This document shows positions 11,511-23,700 of a DNA stretch of 64,000 bases, piece after piece; the stretch's first letter is position 1; each line of letters starts with the position of its first letter. A program made the position numbers and the translations under genes. Source of the DNA: Luidia sarsii (lineage: Eukaryota > Echinodermata > Asteroidea > Paxillosida > Luidiidae); assembly GCA_949987565.1 (NCBI GenBank), contig OX465112.1:11796536-11860535 (forward strand), given 5' to 3'. The notes beneath the pieces are model-generated. The model was not told where the DNA came from. It did no database searches and saw only the letters and a list, made by a program, of their open reading frames with translations.

Positions 11511-11879
11511 TACTTCATACCATAATATAATTTATAAGATGGCAGAAAAATATGGCAAAAAAAATGGAATTTACCAGTGATGAAATTGTCCAGCAAAATT
11601 TCACAACAGGGGGATCTGTTATTTCCCTGATATTTTATATCCAAAATAGGTCCTATTTTATCTTCTTCCCTAAATAATTATTCCTCCATGGTATAACAAT
11701 CGTGTTACTGAACTAGGCGACTGGAAAGAGAGACTAGCTCAAGCATTGCATGGTACCCTAATCGTATGCGCGTTTGTCACACTACCCGTTGAAATGCTAC
11801 CAGACTAATTTAAAGTCCACGTACGATATATAATTTTCACGTACAAATGTATGCTGTACATTGTGTACATGAACTGTAC

Positions 11880-12000
11880 ATAACTTTGGAAAGTTCGCGC
11901 CATCTTGTGAGTCTTGGGTCGTCCGGAGCGGGTGCTGTGGCCGTCATATCGGTAATGGGACATTAAACCAAGATTAAACCAACAAATCTCTGCAGCTATG
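11880..12000 (+). promoter_or_regulatory. possible RNF103 promoter / 5' untranslated exon
   Basis: A short GC-richer patch in AT-rich surroundings contains CGCCATCTTG at 11898-11907, the reverse complement of the YY1-type CAAGATGGCG motif often found at transcription starts. A donor-like CGGTAATG follows near 11960. An acceptor-like TTATAG at 12747-12752 precedes the RNF103 start codon. A 5'UTR intron of about 0.8 kb is therefore possible. This is inference from motifs only. Confidence 0.25.
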
Positions 12001-12318
12001 TTTCGGTGATATTTGTGCTAGTACTTAGTCTTCTTCAGGCTAAGTAATATTATCAGTGCAAAAGGCCTCCATCGCTGCCTTCGAATAATGTCAGGCAAAT
12101 GATGAAAAATGAAGTCTTGAGGCTTGAGAGCACTGTTTACATCGTGTGTATTGTTTATGTAATGTACCACGCCTGTGTGGAAGCTGTCCTAAGCTAAGCC
12201 AAGTCAATCGTGTATCGCTACATCTATGATCTAGTCATGCTCATATAGGCATGGACTTCGCTAGACTTTTTAGTACATTCGTACTACTAGTACTACTAAG
12301 TACTAGTACTAGTCTGAG

Positions 12319-12411
12319 TAGTTGCGGTAACCGTAACCCTCATCCTCCCGAAGGTCGGAGACCTCAGGTCTCCGACCTTCGGGAGGATGAGGGTTACGGT
12401 TACCGCAACTA
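12319..12411. repeat. perfect 93-bp palindrome (46-bp arms)
   Basis: The sequence from TAGTTGCGGTAACC reads identically on both strands around a single central base at 12365, with no mismatch seen in the 46-bp arms. It lies about 0.4 kb upstream of the RNF103 start codon and is followed directly by a second large inverted repeat. No coding content. Confidence 0.9.
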
Positions 12412-12534
12412 TATAGTCTATAGTCTGAGTAACTTGAACCCTTACAATCGCCCTTTTAAAAAAAAACTGAGGGGGTCCCAACCCCCTATTTAAAAAAAAA
12501 AAAAGGTCCAAGTTACCTGGACTACATTCTTACA

Positions 12535-12683
12535 TAGTCCGTGTAACTTGGACCCGACAAGTCACCCTTTTTTTATTGAATTTTGAAATTTTGAGATTCG
12601 GGTGACTACAGATGTACAGTCACCCGAATCTCAAAATTCGATAAAAAAAAGGGTGACTTGTCGGGTCCAAGTTACTTGGACTA
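12535..12683. repeat. 149-bp inverted repeat upstream of RNF103
   Basis: The left arm begins TAGTCC..GTAACTTGGACCC and the right arm ends with the complement, with few mismatches over roughly 65 bp. It includes a T-run/A-run pair and the GATTCGGGTGACT block near the loop. The arm ends (GTCCAAGTTAC type) recur at 12506-12523 and just outside the right end. Probably a foldback transposable element. Confidence 0.85.
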
Positions 12684-12789
12684 ATTCTTACATGGATTCA
12701 ATTATGACAAATTTGACAGTGCATTCCTAAAATCTTAAAATCTTAATTATAGATTCCCCTGGAGCTGGGAGAATTGATGGCTGGCAAGC

Positions 12790-15700
12790 ATGAAGGTTTT
12801 CCTGCTGAAGCTGGTTCTCCTCCTCCTATTCCTGGTCTTGCTCTTCCTCATCCTGCGAGTCCTGGAGGGCATAGCTTGGTACGAGACTGGGCTCGTGATC
12901 TCACGGCTGGCCGACCCCCTGTCACTGAGTGTACGCAGGCTCAAGCTCCTTCTGGATGGCCGGGGGGTCAGCTATGATGGTGTGGTGGAGAAGCAAGAGC
13001 TGATGGCATTAGTGCAGGCATCAGGTACAGTGGTGGATATTACTAAAAGCAATGATACAGTCTCTAACCTGGTTCCCCCCTTAAATATCCCTTGTAGCAG
13101 CTGATACCAATCCCAGTCACACTGATACACTCCAGTGAGCTTCCTCTTCCATGTCTTCTCGCTCCGGCGGTCCCACTGGGTGGGAAGATCCTGCACACTC
13201 CAGTGGCCGCACGGGGAGGGAAAGATTCTCCGCACCTCTATATAGATTTTTTTGCCTTTGAGAAAGGTTCTGCTAGGATCGAAATGTCAGTCCCTCTAAC
13301 TTCTGAGATTGATGTATTCATCATGGTGCCCTGCAAAATGGCATAGGTGTGTTCAGACACCATCATTGCCTTACGCCCTTCTGCTGGGAACAAATTCCGT
13401 CCGGTCCGTTTGATGGCTTTTTACAATGATTTTTTTACTTCATCATGACGTACTATTTGAACACAAAATGTGAGAGGATTGAAGCGCGTACAAAATGGAA
13501 AATGCCGAGAAATTTAAAAAAGTGACTTTAGTGACCTTCTTTTGCCCTTATGCCCTTCTGCAAGGCACCCAACGTATTGCAGGCCATTTGCAACAGTTTT
13601 TTTTTTTATTGACTTTATGCTATATAGTTATCCACGGTTCCTTGTCACTTTGTTCTCACCAATAGGCGATGTGGTGGAGGGAGAGCTGAGCCTGTTGGAG
13701 CAGGAGGAGGAGGAGACAGGGCAGACTACCAGCTTCAGCAGTGGTGGCCACTTCTATGAGGAGGTGGAAGACAAGAAAGATAGCATCTGGCTAATACAGG
13801 TATGACAGAATCACAGCACCAGGGACCAATGGACCTTTCCCATGAAATATGCAAATTAGACCTAGCGCATGCGCTTAACTAAATTGGTGGGCAAGTGGGC
13901 TGCCAACCAACCATGGTTTTCCACGGGCTTGCTCGCATTCCTTCTCACTAACAGTTTGGCGTGCGGTCATTGGCTATTCAGCGTCTCCTACGCGCGTATT
14001 TCTAAACCTGCACGCAACGCGCACTCGTTTGCCCACCAATTTAGTACAGCGCATGCACCAGCTCTTATTTGCGTATTTTATGGGAAAGGTCCATTTCATA
14101 GAAACAGAAATGTTAACATGATTTACATGAAACTTATGCAGTTTGAAGATTGTTATGGTAGAAATCTCGCGCTAGAATATTTTTGCCTAAAATGCTGTAT
14201 TTTTTTAGAAAAGAGTAAAATAAATAGTTTACGTCTCAACCCTAGATCTAAACGATTTTTCTGAACAATACACTGAATGCTGCATTTTTGTGAAACAAAT
14301 AAAGCGTTTTTTCACTATTTTCTCGAGACTCGGTTGGCGGATTGAGCTGAAATGTTCACAGGTGTGCTATTTCATGCATATGTTGGATCCGACAACGCAT
14401 GGATGCTATTCTTTGACCTTGACCAATGTTGTGTTATCCCTTTGAGGGCGAAATGTCATGATTCATAGGATGACCTTACCAACCATAACTGCATGTCTGT
14501 TTCATGCTAAGTAAAGAAGAGTGGAATACAAGCCAGCAATTGACGTCATGTCCCAGTGTGGTTTGTAATCCTGTTTACCGTACACAAGGAAGACTTTTCC
14601 TGCTCAGCAGAATTTCACGCTTAAGCGGCTTCTATGAAATTGGCCCCAGCTCTCACTTGTTGTCCATGCTGCTCTGCATATATACTTAATTTTTCATTGT
14701 GCTACCCGTTTCTGACTACTGGTACCGGTATTTTAAATTTCTCAAAGGTCCAATCCCTCCTTTACATTCGATTTTGGTCACTTTTGTCAGTAAGCAGTTT
14801 GCAACATTTCTGCATATTACTGGAGTTTAGATTTTGTCATTTTGATAGAAATAGGACGGTCGAGATTTGGGTGAGTTACGCTTGTTTCCTTGAATAATTA
14901 GGCTACATTCTTCACCCCACCAGATCACACCCAGGGGAAATGAGCCTTTACTTGACAGAGGGACATGGAAAACAGTCGTAAAAAAAGTCTCCCGTTTTGG
15001 AATAAGGACTGGGACCTTCAATTGTGCTCATGACAACAGGTATGTTGAGTGTATGGCTTTATCTGCTATACTCTACTTTCAGGGTTTAAATAAAAGCCTT
15101 ATTTTCAAGTAAATATAGTTGTAGGATAGACTATGTACCGGTATTCAAATATTCCAGAGTTCTACTTATCAAGCCATCCAGTCTTTATGTGTACAACTGA
15201 AAGTAGTTTCAGGATTGCTTATAAAAGCTGCACCTAAATAGCTTGATACCTATGTGTAAACTGGATAGCTCACTTGGTCAAGCACTTGTACATCAACCCT
15301 AACCCTGCTGAAAACAACATAAGCTAACAAATTTTGGGGCCTGTTGTCCTCTGTTGGGTTCAGCAGTGTACAGTACTAAAAAAAAACGTGTTGAGGATTG
15401 TTGGGGTCAGCATGGTTGTCTGGTCTGGTGTTAATGTTATGGGGCAGGGGCAGCCACACAATGAAGATAGTCAAGAGAAAAGGCACAAAAGAAAAGTCCC
15501 AAAAGAAAAGGCCTAACAATTGTCTGTTACTTGAGTGTAAGTCTTTGTTGGGATCAACACTGTACAATACGGTTGGATTTTGTTGGGCCTGGCATTGTAT
15601 GCAAAGTTACTGCAATATTACCATCATTGCAGGACCCTGCTGAACCCAACAGTATCCACTGTTGGGTACTGTTGGGATCAGCAGGCTTCACACTTTCATG

Positions 15701-17933
15701 ATTGTTGGATACTGTTGGAATCAGCAGAATAGAGTTAGGCTAACAGTGAGGGGGATAGTTAAACCAGAGGCATGAGTTCAAATCTCAGTCCGGTTAGGTT
15801 TTCATTGCTCTTCAATTAAAAGATTGGACATTATTTTTGTAGTACAGATTGTTGCTTTTTTGTACTTTTTCTCTTAAAAACAAAACAAAAAAACTTTGCC
15901 TTTGAGAAAGGTCCTGCTAGAATTGAAATGTCAGGCCCTCTAACTTTTGAGATTTATTTATTGCAGGTCATTTTAGTCAGTGAGCTGTTTGCAACATTTT
16001 GTGTGTTAACTTTTTTTGATATTGATTTTGATATAACAGATTTTGCAGGCAAAAAGGATGGACACGTCCAATACTCATGCTTGCAATGCCTCAAGGAGTA
16101 AACCAGAAAGACAGCGTTGTCATGGCAGCCTACCCATCGTCCAGTCTCAAGACTTCCAAGGTCATGAAGTGGGTCAGTGCCCGGCTGGCCAGCACTGTTC
16201 ATCATATCAGTGAGGGCCAACTGGTCAAGCAATGGCTGGACGTGCCTTCGAGCCAATCATCCAAGCCACCGATCAGACTGGTTCTTCTGTCTGAAGTCCA
16301 GGACATGGAAGCACCCTTATTCTTCTCAGCCATCGGCTTGAAATACTCGGGAGTCATCAGGGTCGGCCACGCACTCGTCCACAGAGGCACACAAAGCTTG
16401 TTATCCGAGAAGTTTGGCATCGGAGCTAAATCATCCCTCTACCTGGTGGTCACCCCCGAGGGCATTATCACATACGGGACAGGAGATGGGGAGTACTTGA
16501 ATCATCGCGCCATGGACATCTACTTGAGAACACTGTGCACTCAAGCCAATGATTTCTTCACCCTGTCCTTCATTGTTGGCAACATGCTGTGCCTGCTGGA
16601 GTTGGTCATGCATCACGGCGATGTTTTAGCTAAGCGTGTATGCCACTTTCTGTGGGTGTGGATCAAGTACAACATCGTCCTGATCATGCTGTGGCTGCCG
16701 CTTCTGGCTCTGACCCAGGTCCCTCTTCTGGACCCAGTCTTTCAGGTTTTCCAGAAGGTTCTTCGGCTGTCAAGCCAGACTACACTGGCCTCACAACTCA
16801 GGTGCATGTGGGTTATGCACAGTCACCATTGTGGCTGGATCCTCATGGCCTTCTTCATGTTCTGTGCTGTGGTCTGCTACGTTCGAAGTCTTTATGGAAA
16901 TGATAATACCAACGACGAAGTAACGTCAAGTAGCCAGTGGTTGCAGAGCACTGTTACTTTTTATTACAACATGTTGGTGCGTCCCAGTCCTGGCTACACA
17001 TCAGTTCTCATGAGGAATGCTCGGTTAGAGGAAGGGGGGAATGCAGATCGTTTGATTAATCAACCGATGTTCCCTAATCTTTTCCTGTTGGCCGAAATCC
17101 CACAAGATTACCTCAACAATTTACCCAAATGGCGATATAACAAGCAGGACATGACTCGCGAGTACTCACCCTCCCACAAATCCAGGCAGTGCTCAAACTG
17201 GCACGATTCCTTCTCCTACGATGAAAAACATCATCAGGAGAACTGCCAGAGGTTGCAGGATTATTTCAAGAATCGGGACAAGAAATTGAGCGAGTGTAAA
17301 TCTTGTGCCAAAACTGGGAAAAAAGGCCCAAAAAGTAAATTTTGTAAAAAATTCCCACCTGCAGGTAAACGCGTGAATGCTCTTAAAAGTGAGGAACCTT
17401 GTCTTGATAGCTCTTCCCAAGAAACATTTGATTGTACATGTAATGGAAAGGCGAACCCTAAAAGGCGTGCAGCCATTTCTTTACCGCCTGTATGTATCGG
17501 GAGTGTCACATTCAGTTCAAATGATATAGATATGCTCTCAAACAATTTAGAATTCTGCCAGACTGAAAAATCCTCTCATGAAACAAAAGCGTGTGGCAGA
17601 TCAGTTGATCCCGAAGATCCCAGTTGTGAATCTAACGCCAGTCCACCAGTGTGTGAGTGTGGATTTGACGTTGGACAGACTGTCGACCTGGGATCAGGCA
17701 GAGCACCCACCTTTGACCCCTGGCCAGAGGACATGATGGAGAGTAAAGAATGCTCCATCTGCCTGGAAGCCTATGTACACGGCACAGAACTATGTGGTCT
17801 CCCTTGTGGCCATGCTTTCCACCAGAGCTGCGTGCAGGTCTGGCTCACCACAAACAGACACCACTGTTGTCCAAACTGTAGGTGGCCAGCCTATAAAACT
17901 AAAGGCCCCAAACTGTCCAAACACAAAGAGTAG
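12790..17933 (+). CDS. RNF103: RNF103 (kf-1), ER-membrane RING-H2 E3 ubiquitin ligase
   Basis: Exons: 12790-13024, 13666-13799, 14924-15039 and 16049-17933, 2370 nt in frame, 789 aa. The start ATG opens a hydrophobic signal-anchor (residues about 3-25) followed by EGIAWYETG, as in vertebrate RNF103. VEDKKDSIWLIQ (exon 2), VKKVSRFGIRTGTFNC (exon 3) and GWTRPILM...MPQ (exon 4) are near-diagnostic. Further membrane segments lie near LSFIVGNMLCLLELV, NIVLIMLWLPLLAL and WILMAFFMFCAVVCY. The C-terminal RING-H2 (residues about 730-771) has CSIC, LPCGHAFHQSC and CCPNCRW with all eight metal ligands. Vertebrate proteins of this family are ER E3 ligases linked to ER-associated degradation. This one is about 100 residues longer than the human protein, mostly in the Cys/Ser/Lys-rich linker between the membrane part and the RING. 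Converges on FAM204A. Confidence 0.95.
13250..13325 (+). mobile_element. GAAACGTC-family repeat in RNF103 intron 1
   Basis: TTTGCCTTTGAGAAAGGTTC, TGCTAGGATCGAAATGTCAG and CCCTCTAACTT are present. The tail is lost after about 70 bp. Confidence 0.7.
13828..14095. mobile_element. 268-bp TIR element in RNF103 intron 2
   Basis: AATGGACCTTTCCCATGAAA at the left and TTTATGGGAAAGGTCCATT at the right, with second inverted blocks GCGCATGCGC and AAATTGGTGGGCAA inside. Starts 28 bp after the exon 2 donor. Confidence 0.75.
14096..14450 (+). repeat. interspersed repeat, copy in RNF103 intron 2
   Basis: Shares TTACATGAAACTTATGCAGT, CTCGAGACTCGGTTGGCGGA and CATGCATATGTTGGATC with 39365-39725 (longest other copy) and 6725-6895 (5'-truncated). 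Class unknown. Confidence 0.65.
15893..16000 (+). mobile_element. GAAACGTC-family repeat in RNF103 intron 3
   Basis: GCCTTTGAGAAAGGTCCTGC, then a diverged TAGAATTGAAATGTCAG and a full tail (CAGTGAGCTGTTTGCAAC). It ends about 50 bp upstream of the exon 4 acceptor. Confidence 0.75.
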
Positions 17934-18345
17934 TATAACAGACAGCATTGACTCAATGCTCAGTTGTGTCATACTATTTCAAATAGTATAACACAGTATT
18001 GACTCAATGCACAGTTGTGTCATACTATGTCAAATAGTATAACACAGTATTGACTCAATGCACAGTTGTGTCATACTATGTCAAATAGTATAACACAGTA
18101 TTGACTCAATGCACAGTTGTGTCATACTATGTCAAATAGTATAACACAGTATTGACTCAATGCACAGTTGTGTCATACTATGTCAAATAGTATAACACAG
18201 TATTGTCTCAATGCACAGTTGTGTCATACTATGTCAAACAGTATAACACAATATTGACTCATTACACAGTGAGGTCATACTATGTCAAATAGTATAACAG
18301 ACAGTATTGACTCATTGCACAGTTGTGTCACTATGTCAAAGCCAA
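17931..18345. repeat. 51-bp tandem array, about 8 units, starting at the RNF103 stop codon
   Basis: Each unit carries ATAGTATAACACAG and TGTGTCATACTAT as imperfect inverted arms around ATTGACTCAAT, itself a palindrome about one base. TGACTCA is present in 7 of 8 units (17949, 18000, 18051, 18102, 18153, 18255, 18308). The first unit overlaps the TAG. Confidence 0.9.
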
Positions 18346-18510
18346 CCAGTCATCAGTACATTCTTGAATGGCGCTATAGATAGTCGATTGCTTGTCCAGG
18401 TATAGCCTTTTTTGGCTTCATAATGTACACAAAGTTCACTTGAGTTTGACAGTGGTAAATCTCACTCATTCTGCAAAGCACATAATTATTGTTGATCCTT
18501 TATACAGGTA

Positions 18511-18692
18511 CAGTGGAACGTCGCTACAGTGAATGGACACCGATATACCAAACATTCAACTGTAACCAACATTGCCCTTTGGCTCCTGACGTATACGTTC
18601 GTTGATATGCGCCAGCAACTGCTGTAATGAACGGCCACTGAACTGAACAATTTTCATGGATCCCTGGTGTTCATTATAGCAATGTCCCACTG
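18511..18692. mobile_element. mariner/pogo-type MITE with TA flanks
   Basis: TIR CAGTGGAACGTCGCTA.. and ..TAGCAATGTCCCACTG, flanked by TA on both sides (18509-18510, 18693-18694). Confidence 0.75.
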
Positions 18693-19366
18693 TACAGTTT
18701 TGGTGAGGGAAAAATAATGAGTGTAAACGTGAGTCCATTTTCATTCATAAATCATGTAATAAAAAGAATTAACAAGTTTTCAAACTTTCACACTAACGGA
18801 TGTGACAATCACATATAAAAAAGAGACAAGCTACTTGTCAAGATGTTGAATTTGTTTCATTTATTGGAAAAAGTTTGACCCAACCTTTATAGAATAAATA
18901 AACAAGCAATATTTTTTACATGTTTTCTCCCTTTCCCCTTCAGAGTGAAGTATATACTCAGCACCACTTTATCATAGGGAAATGTCATTTGTATATAGAA
19001 TTAAGCAGTGTCCATAGACCATGTGTCTGTCCATTTTCTAAGTCTTCAGTGTTCAGTCAGTTTATTTCTGGTCAATCACATGCAATGCATCTCAGTCTAT
19101 TATTCATCTTGTTTTGTCTGTTTCATATAATGTTATAATCTACTTTGGAAATGCGAATCATTTTTTTTAAAAATATGCCTACATAATTGTTTGTTTCTTT
19201 AAAGCATACACTTAACAAACTTGTCTCTCGTGCTACAATCATTCCCTCCAAAATATTGTATTGTACTCACAGTATATGGAAATGTGTACAATTAATGGAA
19301 GTGTGTTATTCATTAGCACGCTGCTTAATCTTTTTATAACAAGCCACTGGTGGGGGTAAAACATAC

Positions 19367-19777
19367 AGCTCTATAAATAACTAGAGTGCGCACTCCCCTA
19401 TCAACGCGCAGTACGAACGTGTGCCGACATGGACGCGCATCCGCCATTACCAAAGAGGTCAACTTCAGCTCGAAGTGCCCGGATGTCAGTAGCAATCGCG
19501 CGTAATAAGAATGGGGAATTTGGTATAGCTGAATGGTTGTGAATGCAGAAACTAAAATGTTATAGAAATGGTTTTAAGTAATGAAAGGAAAGGCCATCAA
19601 TACCTCAGGGGATTGTCGAAATTTAATGTCCTACTGTCTTTTGTAAAAATTGGGATTAGTTTGCCGTGGTTTGCCCCATAGAAATCCATGTATTTAACCT
19701 CTTTGGTAATGGCGTCGCAGTCCCCTTGACGGCACGCGTCACGCGATGAGTGCGCATGCTAGTTTATTTATAGAGCT
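19367..19777. mobile_element. TIR element AGCTCTATAAATAA, copy 1
   Basis: The TIRs are about 30 bp (AGCTCTATAAATAACTAGAG, TGCGCACTC; complement at 19750-19777). Inner blocks CGCCATTACCAAAGAGGT and ACCTCTTTGGTAATGGCG are also inverted. Confidence 0.8.
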
Positions 19778-20720
19778 CTATGGGGTAAAACTATACTTCC
19801 TAGAAATTGGATATTGGATAACCTACAATAAATGTATCCATGCCTGGACCGTCTTTTGTTCTGCAATGCAAATTTCCTCAATTGGTTGCTAGATAAATTA
19901 ATTAACGGTTAAGTTAGAGTGCTAGAAAAGTTTGTGTTTCAATTAGGATTAGTGTATCTTAATGAATACAAATACTTCGTTTTCTAGCAACTGAGTTCAG
20001 AAGGTAAAGAAATAAAAGTCAGAATGAATAAGTTGAAGTCTGTCTGTCTCTGAAACAACATAGAAATTCTGGTTTTTTTTTAAGGTGTCATCAATTTTGT
20101 TTAGATGATTTATACTCTACCGTTTTTGCAGTTTTTATGATAACTCAATGATAACATCAGTGACAATCCAACTCACTGACGTCAGTTTGGCTTGAATGTT
20201 CGGTAATCATCAAGGATATGGAGGACCGACTTTAACCTAACTTGGCGAAGACTAACTCTTGCATATTATTTATGAGCAGAACAGGATCGAGTTGCCGAAG
20301 GCTGAGAAGCTGTCTGCAGTGACTCTCCGCCTTTAGGGACTCTGACTCCGGATCTTATCAGGTTTACTCCTTTGACCTTTGACCAACCCAGGCCGACCTA
20401 CGAGGCTGCAGGAAACTCGTGGAGAGCGGGGTCGTCTTCTTACAGTGCAGATGCAAAGCAGCAATCACTGGCAATCATTTAACCCATTACTGGGGGCCTA
20501 TAGCATGCACTACATGCTCTGGGCTAGAGCAGACCCGGGAGTAGCGGTAACTAAGGGGTAACTCCACATTCCCCACAACTCCTGTTCTCCCGAACTGGAG
20601 CCTTACAACCAGTTGTAGTCAATGTCAAGCCCATGTATTACAACTAAACCCATTGGATCACTTCCTTTGCTGATGATGAAGCAGGCAGAGACACTGTCGG
20701 GTTTCACAGATGACGTCCAA

Positions 20721-23700
20721 TCACATGTTGCCTTTCATTTGCCACCTTTCTTTGGCCTCGAAGCCCCAGTTCTTTTTGGTCTTTTTTCGTTTGGCTTTCC
20801 GTCTCATTTCCTCTGCCTATTTGACAGTCAACAGAAATAAGGAAAGGCTTCATCAGCTTCATAGATATAACATGATCTTTGCGTCCAGGAGAATGTAATA
20901 GCTCGGTTGTACCGCGTACCGGTGGCCATCTTTGGGGCCTAGTCTTTGTTCCTCTTGGATAGGAAAGAGTGCACTCTTTGTACCTCCACTGTCACTGAAT
21001 TTTAATAACACTAGAAGGCCCCAATGATGGCTGCTGGTGCAAACGAGCTATTCAATGAGGGTTTGCCCTGTTCAACGTGATAAGCACTGAGTGCCCAGTG
21101 CTTTGCCCGATGCCTAATGAAAACATTTCAGGCAGCTCGGGCGGGATTTCTCGAAAATATTTTCATCAGGCATCGGGCAAAGCACTAAAGTGCTTATCAC
21201 GTCGAGCAGGGCAAACCCTCATTGAAATTCTTCATCAGCTTGCTGAGAATTCAGGCACACAATGAGAGATTACTGTGTATGAAACAATAATGTCAATGTA
21301 CAGTATATTCATTCTCTCCATGACATAATGGTGCACATACATATAATGCAGTGTGTGTCCTTTACAATTGATGCTGATGCAAAATTCCCAAATGAATAAA
21401 TTACAGGTTACTCAGGCACGATTCACACCTTTTGTGACATCTTTTCAATTTAGTTACTGTACATACAAGCAAGATTTATGTTACCATAGCTGTAGTGGTA
21501 AATGCAGACAGAATTTGGGTTAGGCAAGGCCATTTTCACAGACAATAGAACCGTTTCCACTACAAAAATAAATGCGATTATTTGGATCGCGATTTGGATC
21601 ACGATACAAACTCCACTTTTTTTTGCATGTGGGGACACAATAAATACGATTATAAGTGGGATTTCAATCCAGTTCGGACTTAAAACTAAGAGTGAGACTT
21701 TTCCAAATAATCGCGTTTATTTGCAATGCAGTATGTGTGGGAACACTCCACTGCATCACAACGGGTTTTTTTTAATCCCACAATGCACCGCTCATGCTCT
21801 GATTGACAGGTGCCATGTGCCATGCTTGTTTATCGTCCCCCTAGGTGGGCCACCCCCAAGGACACACCCACCATTTGACCACAACTGCTAACCACAATTT
21901 TTTTGCCTGTGTGGTCACAAAAAAAAAGTTTTTTTAAATCGCAATTATTTTCGTAGTGGGAACGGCCCTACTAATACATTCCAGAAATTCATGACCAAGA
22001 CCGTTAAACAAACCTGGTTCTTCCTCGTAACCAGGAGTCCAGGAGTACTACCGGTGGGTAACTAGGCAACAAGATCTTTTGCAAAAGAAACTCACCTCCT
22101 TCCATTTTAAGTAATCTCTCGCATCGACTGATTTAGTAATCTTGCAAGCAAGGTGTCTTGTTGCCAGCTCATTACTCAAATCTTCTGCTTGGTCAAAGTT
22201 TCCTTCGGTTACAGCCTCGTCAATCTTTTTTTCTAAACCACTCTGTGCACAAATGGTGAAAAAAATATCCACGAAATATCCATCTACAGATCATGCATGA
22301 AACGTAGAACTACATCAAATGAAAACGAAAAGAAAATTCCTTGAAGTCATAAGATTTGGGAAAAATCATGATATTCACCAATTCCATATTGGTTTTAAAA
22401 GGAAAATTTAGATACAGAGGTCCACTATTGAAATTACCTTAATGCCTTAATGCCTTAATTGTTCATCTGTCTTCCGTTAGTTCACCAGCTTGACTAAACA
22501 AAAAGGCATGGCAAAAGTGCAGCAACATTGGAAGGAGTTTGAAAACTCTCCAATTTAGCCCCAAACCCACTATCTGTAAACTTCACAATAATTTTCGAAA
22601 TTTTCAGAAAGACTTGGAAGGCATCCTGATTCTGTGTTTGAATGACTAGCTCACTCTTTTCCAATCACCTTGTGGGGATTGTACTGGCCATGGTCAATCC
22701 CTTGAAATATGTGCTCATTCACATGGAGGTGCTTATTGAGTTCTGCCCAGTGCTCTTTCTGCTCTGGTGTCGGGGATGTTCCCTTTGCCGGTGCTGTGAA
22801 TAAATAACAACACATCAATCAAATCATTTGAGTTGATTTCAATGGAACCCAACTGAGATGCTTCACTAGCTTTTCTGTAGTGGCAGGGTGAAACAATGTC
22901 ACAAGTGAATTTGCAGTTGATATCAGTAGGCACATTGAGTTTTACCCATCATTGATACTCTATTACCTTTGCGAGTGTGGCCATGTGTCCAAATACTACA
23001 CTGCCAGACTGAAGGCAACTATTTGTCTGAGAAGGATACCGGTAATCCATGGTGGATGTGTGTGTCTCATATAGCTCTTGACATCAAAGAAGCATTTGAA
23101 AAAGTCTGGCACAATGGATTCTGTGCAAAACTGGGATCAAAGGGAGTCAGTGGAAATTTGCTAGCTTTGTGGAATGTTTTGCTAGCTTTGTCAGTTTGTG
23201 GAAAATTTGCAAGCTTTGTGGAAGATTCAGGCTTTGTTATCTCAGGGCAGTCAACTGATTCATACTTGGACCTACTCAACAATAATAAAACTATGAATGT
23301 TTAAATACCAAACCTTATAGTGATGTGGATTAAAGTGTTCATTAGTAAACCCCCCCCCCAAAAAAAAAAACCCCATGTAATTGTAATCTTTATACAAAGT
23401 ACACCACTGTAGGTGTAGGAAAAAGGGTAGGTTCTGCTCCTTAGCACCAAATGACTGCTAATCCCCACACAGACAATTATTTACCTGGTAAATGAGAGAT
23501 TGCATCTGGCTGTAAGGATGGGCTAGTATCTCTGGTCTTTCTTCTCCTTTTACAATCTGACGACGATGACAATGAGGAGGACAATGATGACGACATCATT
23601 GCACCTACTGCTGCTGTTGATGATGTTGAGGGGGTTGAGGGTGGTGAGGGTGGTGATATACATGTAGGCGGACCAATTTCAGTTGAAACCACATCTTTCT

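Larger units (their letters stand above)
9578..11879. other. TAF1B-RNF103 intergenic region, 3'UTR and repeats
   Basis: No coding exon seen. It contains SINE A copies (9700-10122 minus; 10369-10600 plus, continuing a copy interrupted at 10135-10368), the ribozyme-like element, and an inverted pair of the GAAACGTC repeat (11313-11510). AATAAA occurs at 10091 (inside the SINE) and 11005; the latter is a possible TAF1B polyadenylation signal, with low confidence. Confidence 0.5.
17934..20720. other. convergent RNF103 / FAM204A 3' region
   Basis: The RNF103 3'UTR starts with a 51-bp tandem array. AATAAA at 18893-18898 is a plausible RNF103 poly(A) signal. A mariner-type TIR element is at 18511-18692 and a 411-bp TIR element at 19367-19777. 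On the minus strand, AATAAA (plus TTTATT at 19763-19768) falls within that TIR element and is the nearest signal I see downstream of the FAM204A stop. No coding exon found. Confidence 0.5.
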
